Origin: Actinomycetota bacterium
Lineage (GTDB): Bacteria > Actinomycetota > Thermoleophilia > RBG-16-64-13
Assembly: GCA_023488925.1 (NCBI GenBank)
Contig: JAMDDA010000059.1
Location: 1-9,834, forward strand
Length of the DNA stretch: 9,834 bases
Direction: 5' to 3'
The translations under genes were made by a program, and so were the position numbers. Below the pieces are notes generated by a model that saw only the letters and a list, made by a program, of their open reading frames with translations, had not been told where the DNA came from and ran no database searches. Every line of letters starts with the position of its first letter. Positions within the stretch are counted from its first letter, which is position 1. Positions 1-6,180 of this stretch are shown here, piece by piece.

Positions 1-1
1 G

Positions 2-1126
2 ATCGAAATTCTTGTCCTGTTGGACGTCGATGCGCGCGAGCTCCTGCCGAGATTGCGGGAGATGCCCGAGGCCGCGCCGTGGCTGGACAAGTTCGGCCGC
101 TTCCTGGACATCTATGGCAATCGGGTGGTCGCCGCCCATCTCGACGTGAGCACCCCCACGTGGCGGGAAGATCCGGCCCCCGTGCTCGACACCATCAAGG
201 GGTACTTCCCCCGTATGGAGTCGGGGTGGGACTATCACGCCTCCCGCGAAGCCATCCACGCCCAGCGGGAGCAGGCCATCCAGGCCTTCGAGCAGGCTCT
301 GCAGGGCGAGGAGGAGAAGGCCGAGTTCCGGCGCCTGCTGAAGGCGGCCCAGGGCGTCTATGCGTTCCAGGAGGACCACGGCTTCTACATCGACCAGGGC
401 TCGACCGCCGTCATGCGCAACGCGGTGATCGCCTGCGGCAAGCGCCTCTTCCGCCGCGGTCTGCTCGAATCGATCGAGGACGTGGTCTACCTGACCTATC
501 CTGAGCTCCTCGAGATCATGAAGGCCCTCGTACTGAACCCCGACGCGGCTACATACCACTACCGGGCCCTGGTGCCCGATCTGGTGCGGGAGCGCAAGGA
601 AGACGCCAAGATGGCCGAAGAGCTCGAGGCGCCCCTCACCATCGGGAACGTGCCCGAGAAGATGACCGATCCCATCGGCATCAAGGTCTTCGGCATCATC
701 GACGACATTCTCCACCCCAAGGGGGAACGGCAGGTCGAGCAGCGGCTGGAGGGTTTCCCCGGCGCGCCCGGGGTGGTCGAAGGACCGGCCCGGGTGGTCA
801 CCGACTCCAAAGACTTCCAGAAGGTGAAGGCCGGAGAAATCCTGGTGTGTCCGTACACGGGAACCGCCTGGACGCCCCTTTTCATGAAGATCGCCGGCGT
901 GGTCACCGACACGGGCGGCATGCTCACCCACGCGGCCATCGCGGCCCGCGAATACGGCATCCCTTCGGTGGTGGGCACCTGGAACGCCACGAACTCCATC
1001 GGCGACGGCGACATCATCAGGGTGGACGGGAATGTCGGCGTCGTGGAAATCCTCCGGCGCGTGGGGAGCGCGCCGGCGAGCAGTATGAAAGCGGGCGACG
1101 TGTTGGGGGTGGAATTGGAGATGTGA
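2..1126 (+). CDS. PEP-synthase-like enzyme, C-terminal part with swivelling phosphohistidine domain (5' truncated by window edge)
   Basis: The reading frame is open from the first bases of the window, so the true start lies upstream; 374 codons are visible. Roughly residues 250-353 of the fragment form a PEP-utilising-enzyme mobile domain: it begins around GFPGAPGVVEGPARVV and carries the motif TDTGGMLTHAAIAAREYGIP, whose His (fragment residue 310, codon 929-931) is the expected phosphate-carrying catalytic histidine. The preceding 250 residues (GRFLDIYGNR, EDHGFYIDQ, EDVVYLTYPEL) resemble the linker region of large PEP synthase, rifampicin phosphotransferase and phenylphosphate synthase relatives. 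The family moves a phosphoryl group from ATP through this histidine to an acceptor; in anaerobic phenol degraders a two-subunit version makes phenylphosphate. The substrate cannot be read from the sequence. Its position 48 bp ahead of an importer and near bamA makes an aromatic or other catabolic substrate a reasonable inference. Family assignment is firm, specific function is not. Confidence 0.82.
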   Translation: MEILVLLDVDARELLPRLREMPEAAPWLDKFGRFLDIYGNRVVAAHLDVSTPTWREDPAPVLDTIKGYFPRMESGWDYHASREAIHAQREQAIQAFEQALQGEEEKAEFRRLLKAAQGVYAFQEDHGFYIDQGSTAVMRNAVIACGKRLFRRGLLESIEDVVYLTYPELLEIMKALVLNPDAATYHYRALVPDLVRERKEDAKMAEELEAPLTIGNVPEKMTDPIGIKVFGIIDDILHPKGERQVEQRLEGFPGAPGVVEGPARVVTDSKDFQKVKAGEILVCPYTGTAWTPLFMKIAGVVTDTGGMLTHAAIAAREYGIPSVVGTWNATNSIGDGDIIRVDGNVGVVEILRRVGSAPASSMKAGDVLGVELEM

Positions 1127-1174
1127 GCATGGGTTTCTTCGTTCGGGCAGCGTGACGCACAGTAGGGGGGCAAC

Positions 1175-2569
1175 ATGAGTCAAGAGCAGGACAAGAATAT
1201 CGATCGCATCCTGCGGGCCAACGGGCCCGTCAGCCGCCGGGAATTCCTGCGGATCGCCGGGCTCGCCGGCGCCACCGTGGGGATGGGAGGCGCGCTGGGG
1301 AGTTTCCTGGCCGGGTGCAGCACCTCCGGCAGCACCACGACTACGGCCGCCGCCGCGGGCGGAAGCACCACTACCGCTGGGGGAAAGAAAGGCCGAGAGA
1401 TAAAGCTCGGCTACGTGAGCCCGCAGACGGGTCCCCTGGCCGGCTTCGGCGAGGCCGATGCGTTCATCCTCGAGGGTGTCAACGCCGCGCTCGCCTCGGG
1501 TCTCGTCATCAACGGGGTGACGCATCCTGTGAGCATCCTGGTGAAAGACAGCCAGTCCGACCCGAACCGCGCGGCCACCGTGGCCGGCGACCTGATCACC
1601 CAGGACGGGGTGGACATGCTCCTGGTGTCGTCCACGCCTGAGACCACCAACCCGGTGTCCGATCAGGCCGAGGCGAACGGCGTGCCCTGTGTCTCCACGG
1701 TGGCACCCTGGCAGCCCTGGTTCTTCGGGCGCAAGGGAGACCCGCAGAAGGGTTTCGAGTGGACGTATCACTTCTTCTGGGGCCTCGAGGACATCATCGC
1801 CGTCTTCACCGACATGTGGGAGCAGGTGCCCACCAACAAGAAGGTCGGCGCCATGTGGCCGAACGACGGCGACGGCAATGCCTGGAGCGACCCCAAACTG
1901 GGCTTTCCGCCGGCACTGGCCGAGAAGGGCTATAGCCTGATCGACCCCGGCCGGTATCAGAACGGCACCGACGATTTCTCGGCGCAAATCTCACAGTTCA
2001 AGAACGGCGGGGTGGAGATCGTCACCGGGGTGCCCATCACACCGGACTTCACCACGTTCTGGAAGCAGGCGGCACAGCAGGGATTCAAGCCCAAGATCGC
2101 CTCGATCGGCAAGGCACTGCTGTTCCCTTCCTCGGTGGAAGCACTGGGAGAACTGGGTGACGGCATGTCCACCGAGGTTTGGTGGACACCCAACCATCCT
2201 TTCAGCTCGTCTCTGACCGGAGAGAGCGCCAAGCAGTTCGCCGATGCCTACACCGCGAAGACCAAGAAGCAATGGACGCAGCCCATCGGCTTTGTCCATG
2301 CCCTGTTCGAGGTGGCGGTCGACACGCTGAAGCGCACGGCCGACGTGGACGACCCGGCGGCCATCAGAGACGCGCTGGCTGCGACCAAACTGGACACCTT
2401 GGTGGGCCCGCTGGACTGGTCGAAGGGGCCGGTGCCGAACGTGACCAAGACTCCGCTGGTTGGCGGTCAGTGGGGCAAGGGCACCGAGTTCAAGTACGAC
2501 CTGGTCGTAGTGACCAACAAGCTCGCCCCCAACATCCCGACGGGCGGCACCTTGCGACCCATTCCCTGA
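1175..2569 (+). CDS. Branched-chain-amino-acid-type ABC importer substrate-binding lipoprotein (LivK-like, Tat-exported)
   Basis: A 464-residue type I periplasmic-binding-fold protein of the LivK/Peripla_BP_6 kind, starting at ATG 1175 behind a purine-rich AGGGGGG site with a 4-nt spacer. Residues 20-30 (SRREFLRIAGL) are a twin-arginine signal; the hydrophobic stretch ends in a lipobox LAGC with Cys48 as the lipidation site. A low-complexity Thr/Ala/Gly/Ser linker (about 49-72) tethers the mature domain, which opens with IKLGYVSPQTGPLAGFGEAD, a typical start for this family. It would capture the ligand outside the membrane and deliver it to the LivHM channel encoded downstream. Several aromatic-rich segments (WQPWFF, YHFFWG, EVWWTPNHPF) might line an aromatic ligand site, but that is inference; relatives bind amino acids, amides, aromatic acids or other carboxylates. 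The stop codon lies inside the first of three 18-bp tandem repeats. Family call is secure, ligand unknown. Confidence 0.93.
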   Translation: MSQEQDKNIDRILRANGPVSRREFLRIAGLAGATVGMGGALGSFLAGCSTSGSTTTTAAAAGGSTTTAGGKKGREIKLGYVSPQTGPLAGFGEADAFILEGVNAALASGLVINGVTHPVSILVKDSQSDPNRAATVAGDLITQDGVDMLLVSSTPETTNPVSDQAEANGVPCVSTVAPWQPWFFGRKGDPQKGFEWTYHFFWGLEDIIAVFTDMWEQVPTNKKVGAMWPNDGDGNAWSDPKLGFPPALAEKGYSLIDPGRYQNGTDDFSAQISQFKNGGVEIVTGVPITPDFTTFWKQAAQQGFKPKIASIGKALLFPSSVEALGELGDGMSTEVWWTPNHPFSSSLTGESAKQFADAYTAKTKKQWTQPIGFVHALFEVAVDTLKRTADVDDPAAIRDALAATKLDTLVGPLDWSKGPVPNVTKTPLVGGQWGKGTEFKYDLVVVTNKLAPNIPTGGTLRPIP

Positions 2570-2611
2570 TGAAGGCCCATTCCCTGATGAAGGCCCATTC
2601 CCTGATGAAGG
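2558..2611 (+). repeat. Three perfect tandem copies of an 18-bp unit at the end of the binding-protein gene
   Basis: The unit CCCATTCCCTGATGAAGG occurs at 2558-2575, 2576-2593 and 2594-2611 with no mismatch. Copy 1 encodes the last codons and the TGA stop (2567-2569) of the binding protein; copies 2 and 3 lie in the intergenic spacer. Because 18 is a multiple of three, each copy would again present Pro-Ile-Pro-stop in the binding-protein frame. In another frame each copy reads His-Ser-Leu-Met-Lys-Ala. The array looks like a recent slippage duplication of the gene end. A function is not proven. Confidence 0.95.
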
Positions 2612-2649
2612 CGACTTGCCGGCCGGCGGCGGCGCTCATGGAGGAATGA
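2569..2649 (+). CDS. Possible 26-residue bridging mini-ORF built from the tandem repeat
   Basis: An ATG at 2569 overlaps the binding-protein stop (TGATG arrangement, typical of translational coupling) and opens 26 codons ending in TGA at 2647-2649, one base before the livG-like GTG start at 2651. The product would read MKAHSL, MKAHSL, MKATC and then an Ala/Glu-rich tail (PAAALMEE). It has no recognisable domain. The positions are suggestive: ribosomes finishing the binding protein could re-initiate here and arrive directly at the livG start, so the ORF could be a coupling device and need not make a useful peptide. It may equally be a chance product of the repeat. No ribosome-binding site of its own is evident, apart from the AAGG within repeat copies for the later ATGs. 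Low confidence as a real gene. Confidence 0.22.
   Translation: MKAHSLMKAHSLMKATCRPAAALMEE
2640..2644 (+). promoter_or_regulatory. Ribosome-binding site fixing the GTG start of the livG-like gene
   Basis: GGAGG at 2640-2644 stands 6 nt before GTG 2651. The nearby ATG at 2646 is in a different frame from the ATPase, so GTG 2651 is the start despite being the rarer codon. Confidence 0.7.
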
Positions 2650-2650
2650 G

Positions 2651-3388
2651 GTGCAACCACCAGTGGCGCCCATTCTCGAACTCGTGAACGTGTCCAAGTC
2701 GTTCGGGGCCTTGAAGGTGGTCGACGAGCTCAGCGTCTCCCTGCAGTCCGGGGAGGCGCTGGGCGTCGTCGGACCCAACGGCGCCGGCAAGACCACCATG
2801 CTCAATCTGATCAGCGGCACTCTCCGGGTGGATGAAGGGCGCATCGTCTTCGCCGGGCGTGACTTGGGCGATTGTCCGCCCCACATCCGCTGTCGGATCG
2901 GTATCGGGCGTACGTACCAGATCCCCCGGCCTTTTGCCGGTATGACGGTTTTCGAGAACGTCCTCGTCGGAGCCACGCACGGCCGGGGCCGACCGGAGCG
3001 CGCCTCGTACGATCGGTGCATGGCCGCCCTGGAGCGGGCCGGGCTGGAGCACAAGGCGAACGAGCTCGCCGGAGCTTTGACCCTATTGGAGCGCAAACGG
3101 CTGGAGCTGGCCCGGGCCCTGGCCACGGAGCCGCGGGTGCTGCTCCTGGACGAGATCGGGGGCGGGCTCACGGAGGTCGAGGTCCGCGCTTTGATCGAGA
3201 CCATCAAGAGCCTGCGGGCGGAGGGGCTCTCCATCATCTGGATCGAGCACATCGTCCACGCTTTGTTGGCCGTCGTCGACCGATTGGTGGCCATCGACTT
3301 CGGGCGCAAAGTCATGGAGGGCGAGCCGCAGGCCGTCATCAACAGCCCCGAGGTGCAGGACGTCTACTTGGGGAGCGCGGTGCCGTGA
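2651..3388 (+). CDS. ABC importer ATP-binding protein, LivG-like
   Basis: A 245-residue nucleotide-binding subunit of a HAAT/LIV-type importer, acting at the cytoplasmic face on the LivH/LivM channel. Visible motifs: Walker A GPNGAGKT at residues 41-48, Q-loop Gln90 in GRTYQIPRPF, Walker B VLLLDE at 163-168 with catalytic Glu168, and switch His200 in IWIEH. The C-terminal region after the H-loop is LivG-like (RLVAIDFGRK, then EGEPQAVINSPEVQDVYLG). The ABC signature is degenerate: where LSGGQ is expected the protein reads LTLLERKRLELARAL, and the residue after Walker B Asp-Glu is Ile in place of Pro. This pattern is known among LivG-type proteins of aromatic and carboxylate importers, so it is unlikely to mark a dead gene. 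Its TGA overlaps the next start by 4 bp (GTGA), implying translational coupling with the livF-like gene. Confidence 0.93.
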   Translation: MQPPVAPILELVNVSKSFGALKVVDELSVSLQSGEALGVVGPNGAGKTTMLNLISGTLRVDEGRIVFAGRDLGDCPPHIRCRIGIGRTYQIPRPFAGMTVFENVLVGATHGRGRPERASYDRCMAALERAGLEHKANELAGALTLLERKRLELARALATEPRVLLLDEIGGGLTEVEVRALIETIKSLRAEGLSIIWIEHIVHALLAVVDRLVAIDFGRKVMEGEPQAVINSPEVQDVYLGSAVP

Positions 3389-4083
3389 GTCTGCTTTCGC
3401 TCACCGACATCAACAGTCGCTACGGCACATTTCAGGCACTGTTCGGGGTCGAGCTCCGCGTGGACGAGGGAGAGATCGTGGCGGTCATCGGGGCCAACGG
3501 CGCGGGCAAGTCGACCATGTTGAAGACCGTCGTGGGTATCATGCGCTCCCCTACGGGCGAGGTGCGGTTCGCGGGGCGGCCCGTGGGCCATCTCCCCGTG
3601 CACCAGCGTGTGTCCCTGGGTATGTCGCTCGTCCCGGAGGGCCGCCGCGTCTTCCCCAGTTTGACCGTGCGCGAGAATCTCCTGGTAGGTGGCTGGGTCA
3701 AGCGCCCGGGCCCCTGGACGGTGACCAAGATCCTCCAGCTCTTCCCGCTGCTGGAGAGGCGCATCGACCACCCGGCGGGCAACCTGTCCGGCGGTGAGCA
3801 GCAGGCGCTGGCCATCGGCCGGGGTCTCATGGCCAACCCCCGCCTGCTCATGCTCGACGAGGTCTCACTCGGTCTCGCTCCCATCGTCGTCCGCCACCTC
3901 TACGCCGCCATACCGGCCATCGTCGAGGCGGGTACGACCATCCTCATCGTGGAGCAGGACATCGGGCAGGCGCTGAGTGTGGCCGACCGGGTCTACTGCT
4001 TCCTTGAAGGCAAGGTGGCCCTGAGCGGCCGCCCCCGTGAACTGACCCGCGAACAGATCGCCGCGGCCTACTTCGGAGTATGA
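3385..4083 (+). CDS. ABC importer ATP-binding protein, LivF-like
   Basis: The second nucleotide-binding subunit, 232 residues from the GTG at 3385, which shares 4 bp with the end of the livG-like gene. A longer open frame extends upstream to 2872 but runs through livG and reads as low-complexity Arg/Gly/Ala sequence, so the GTG start is preferred; the protein from there (SLLSLTDINSRYG) aligns with the usual LivF N-terminus. Motifs: Walker A GANGAGKST at 36-44, VPEGRRVFPSLTVRENL at about 83-99 with Glu in place of the Q-loop Gln (normal for LivF), an intact signature LSGGE at 134-138, Walker B LLMLDE at 154-159, and VEQD at 189-192 with Gln in place of the switch His, as in LivF proteins generally. 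It should pair with LivG to power transport. Confidence 0.94.
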   Translation: MSLLSLTDINSRYGTFQALFGVELRVDEGEIVAVIGANGAGKSTMLKTVVGIMRSPTGEVRFAGRPVGHLPVHQRVSLGMSLVPEGRRVFPSLTVRENLLVGGWVKRPGPWTVTKILQLFPLLERRIDHPAGNLSGGEQQALAIGRGLMANPRLLMLDEVSLGLAPIVVRHLYAAIPAIVEAGTTILIVEQDIGQALSVADRVYCFLEGKVALSGRPRELTREQIAAAYFGV

Positions 4084-4085
4084 CC

Positions 4086-4955
4086 ATGGACCTGCTCAAC
4101 AACGTGGTGCAAGGCCTCCTCCTGGGAGGGTTGTACGCCTTGTTCGCCACCGGACTCTCGATCATCTTCGGTGTCATGCGCCTGGTCAACCTGGCTCACG
4201 GCGACCTGAGCGTCATCGCCGCTTATGTCGCCTTGGTGGCGGTCGACGTCCTGGGCCTGAACCCCTTCCTGTCCCTGGTGCTGGTGGTGCCGGTCATGTT
4301 CATTCTGGGCTACGGTCTGCAGCGGTTCGTTCTCAACCACACCCTGGAGGGCGGGCCCATGCCGCCCCTTCTCGTGACTTTCGGACTGTCGATCATCATC
4401 CAAAACCTTCTCCTCGAGATCTTCTCCGCCGACTCGCGGGGTCTCGACGCCGGGCGCATCGAGGACGCAGCCATAACGGTCACCTCGCGACTGGCGGTGG
4501 GTTGGTTTCCCATGCTGACGCTCGTCGTCGCGGTGACGGTGCTTGCCGGCCTGCAGCTCTTTCTCGAGCGCACCCAGCTCGGTCGGGGTTTTCGGGCCAC
4601 CTCGGACGACCAGCGGGCGGCGCAGCTCATGGGGATCGACAACCGGCACCTGTACTCCCTGGCCCTGGCGATCGCCCTGGCGACGGTGGCGGTGGCCGGG
4701 GTGTTCCTGGGCATTCGCACCACTTTCAGCCCCAGTGTCGGGCCCACCCGCCTGATCTTCGCGTACGAAGCCGTCATCATCGGCGGTTTGGGTTCTCTGT
4801 GGGGCACCCTGGCCGGAGGGATGGTACTCGGTGTCGCCCAGACCATCGGCGCCCAACTCTCCCCCGGCTGGGCGGTGCTCGCCGGGCATCTGGTGTTCCT
4901 GGCGGTCCTGGTGTTCAGGCCGAACGGGCTATTCATCAGGCAGGCGGCCGTATGA
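4086..4955 (+). CDS. ABC importer membrane permease, LivH-like
   Basis: A hydrophobic permease of about 289 residues and one half of the transmembrane channel. The N-terminal block has the LivH pattern GGLYALFATGLSIIFGVMR followed by NLAHGDLSVIAAY; the C-terminal block has the typical FAYEAVIIGGLGSLWGTLAG and ends VFRPNGLFIR. Two starts compete. ATG 4080 overlaps the livF stop as ATGA and adds Met-Thr. ATG 4086 lies 7 nt behind GGAG (4075-4078), a better ribosome-binding distance, and is chosen here; the difference is two residues. The stop overlaps the livM-like start by 4 bp. Composition is almost entirely membrane segments with short loops, as expected. Substrate cannot be inferred from the permease itself. 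Confidence 0.93.
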   Translation: MDLLNNVVQGLLLGGLYALFATGLSIIFGVMRLVNLAHGDLSVIAAYVALVAVDVLGLNPFLSLVLVVPVMFILGYGLQRFVLNHTLEGGPMPPLLVTFGLSIIIQNLLLEIFSADSRGLDAGRIEDAAITVTSRLAVGWFPMLTLVVAVTVLAGLQLFLERTQLGRGFRATSDDQRAAQLMGIDNRHLYSLALAIALATVAVAGVFLGIRTTFSPSVGPTRLIFAYEAVIIGGLGSLWGTLAGGMVLGVAQTIGAQLSPGWAVLAGHLVFLAVLVFRPNGLFIRQAAV

Positions 4956-6004
4956 GCGCCTCGACGTACAGAGTGGTGCGCTCCTCTCGGGCCAGCCGCA
5001 TCGGCCTGGCGGTGGGCGCCCTCCTGGTGGCCGGGCTCGCGGTCCTGCCTTATGCTGCGGGCTCCGGTACTCTGCGGACGCTCATCTCCTTCTTGACTCT
5101 TGTGACTGTCGCGCAAATGTGGAACCTGCTTGCCGGCTACGCCGGACTCCTCTCCGTGGGGCAGCAGGCCTACATCGGACTGGGAGCGTATGCCCTCTGG
5201 GTGTTGGCCGACGAGGTGGGGGTGCATCCCTTCGTCGCTGTGCCGCTTGCCGGGCTCATCGTCGGGCTCATTGCTCTCCCGACGGCGGGGCTCGCCTTCC
5301 GCCTGCGCGGCGGCTACTTCGCCATCGGCACGTGGGTCATCGCCGAGGTCTACCGCCTCGTCATCGCCAACATCCAGGCCGTGGGCGGCGGCTCGGGAGT
5401 GACCATCACGGCCGCGTCGCACATCGCCCGGGCCACCCGCCAGAATGTCACCTACTGGCTCGCCTTGGCGGTGGCCGTGGGGACCATCGGTTTGGTCTAC
5501 GGGATACTTCGTTCGCGCCTGGGTTTGGCCTTGACGGCGATACGCGACGATGAGACGAGCGCCGAAAGCTTGGGTGTGCACGTGTTCCGAACCAAGCTCT
5601 GGGTATACGTGCTCTCCTCGTTCGGGTGCGGGCTCGCCGGAGCGGTGATCTACCTGAACCTTCTCCGGATCCAGCCCGACGCAGCGTTCAGCGTGAACTG
5701 GACGGCTCTGATGATCTTTGTCGTGGTCATCGGCGGTGTAGGGACCATCGAGGGCCCCATCATCGGAGCGATTCTCTACTTCATCCTCCAGGAGACGTTG
5801 GCCGATTACGGCAGCTGGTATCTGATTCTGGTCGGTCTCGTGGCGGTGGTGATCACTCTGAAAGCACCACGGGGGCTCTGGGGGCTTCTTACCGAGCGGC
5901 GGCCGGTCCACGTCTTTCCTCTCCAGCGGCATGTACGGATCGATGCCTCCGGAGAGATCCCTCCGGTGAGCGGTCGACCCCGGAGCGCCTGCGCGGACGA
6001 GTAG
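4952..6004 (+). CDS. ABC importer membrane permease, LivM-like
   Basis: A 350-residue second permease, starting at ATG 4952 in an ATGA overlap with the end of the livH-like gene. The same frame is open further upstream inside livH, but that part is Arg/Ala/His-rich shadow sequence. Family motifs are clear: MWNLLAGYAGLLSVGQQAYIG in the first third, FRLRGGYFAIGTWVIAEVYR in the middle, the loop AIRDDETSAESLGVHVFRTK that contacts the ATPases, and GVGTIEGPIIGAILYFILQE near the end. After the last membrane segment there is a soluble tail of about 45 residues (RGLWGLLTERRPVHVF onward), consistent with the C-terminal extension common in LivM. It is the last gene of the importer operon; a 176-bp gap with promoter-like sequence follows. 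Confidence 0.93.
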   Translation: MSASTYRVVRSSRASRIGLAVGALLVAGLAVLPYAAGSGTLRTLISFLTLVTVAQMWNLLAGYAGLLSVGQQAYIGLGAYALWVLADEVGVHPFVAVPLAGLIVGLIALPTAGLAFRLRGGYFAIGTWVIAEVYRLVIANIQAVGGGSGVTITAASHIARATRQNVTYWLALAVAVGTIGLVYGILRSRLGLALTAIRDDETSAESLGVHVFRTKLWVYVLSSFGCGLAGAVIYLNLLRIQPDAAFSVNWTALMIFVVVIGGVGTIEGPIIGAILYFILQETLADYGSWYLILVGLVAVVITLKAPRGLWGLLTERRPVHVFPLQRHVRIDASGEIPPVSGRPRSACADE

Positions 6005-6044
6005 GCGCCCGGCGGCTCGGGGGTTTCACACCGACCGGGGCTGG

Positions 6045-6073
6045 TTGACCGACCGAATAATGTTGTATTGTAT
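6045..6073 (+). promoter_or_regulatory. Candidate housekeeping-type promoter ahead of the thiolase-bamA pair
   Basis: TTGACC at 6045-6050 matches five of six bases of the sigma-70-type -35 box. At a 17-bp spacing lies TTGTAT (6068-6073), a weak -10 match; TATTGT at 6066-6071 matches better but at 15 bp. The segment 6056-6074 is a striking AT-rich island in otherwise GC-rich DNA, in the only sizeable gap between plus-strand genes. The repeated TTGTAT (6063-6068 and 6068-6073), and the imperfect inverted arms CGACCGAATA and TATCGGCCG around it, could also be part of an operator. It is sequence evidence only. Confidence 0.4.
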
Positions 6074-6076
6074 CGG

Positions 6077-6108
6077 CCGACACCGAGCCGATTTCTCGGG
6101 GGCGTCGG
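6077..6108 (+). other. Two-part hairpin in the untranslated region ahead of the thiolase gene
   Basis: CCGAC (6077-6081) can pair with GTCGG (6104-6108), and inside it CCGAG (6083-6087) with CTCGG (6095-6099), enclosing the loop CCGATTT. The two stems are separated by 1 nt on one side and 4 nt on the other. There is no T-run after it, so it is not an ordinary intrinsic terminator. It lies just downstream of the candidate promoter and about 70 nt before the thiolase start, so it would be in the 5' leader of that transcript. It could affect mRNA stability, act as a terminator for the importer operon, or be chance in GC-rich DNA. Confidence 0.3.
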
Positions 6109-6180
6109 GGTCGGAGCCGTCTTGGGCCGTTGCGGACTGGCCGGCCAACAAGGGATGGGCTGCACGTGATTGGAGGCACC

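Noticed and set aside
1129..1155. Eight-codon ORF (MGFFVRAA) between the first gene and the binding-protein gene
   Set aside because: It is too short, has no clear ribosome-binding site and shows no sign of a leader peptide such as runs of a regulatory amino acid or an attenuator hairpin.
2558..2611. Tandem repeat as a CRISPR array
   Set aside because: The 18-bp units are directly adjacent with no spacers, and no cas genes are present.
2872..3384. Upstream extension of the livF frame inside livG
   Set aside because: The extended part is Arg/Gly/Ala shadow sequence. The GTG at 3385 gives the normal LivF N-terminus and length.
4310..5932. A 540-codon minus-strand frame opposite livH and livM
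   Set aside because: It is low-complexity, highly charged sequence (His/Asp/Glu/Gln/Arg) antisense to clear permease genes with membrane-segment patterns.
5949..5966. Inverted repeat CCGGAG...CTCCGG near the end of livM as a terminator
   Set aside because: It has only 6-bp arms, lies within the coding sequence and has no T-run after it; it is most likely chance in GC-rich DNA.
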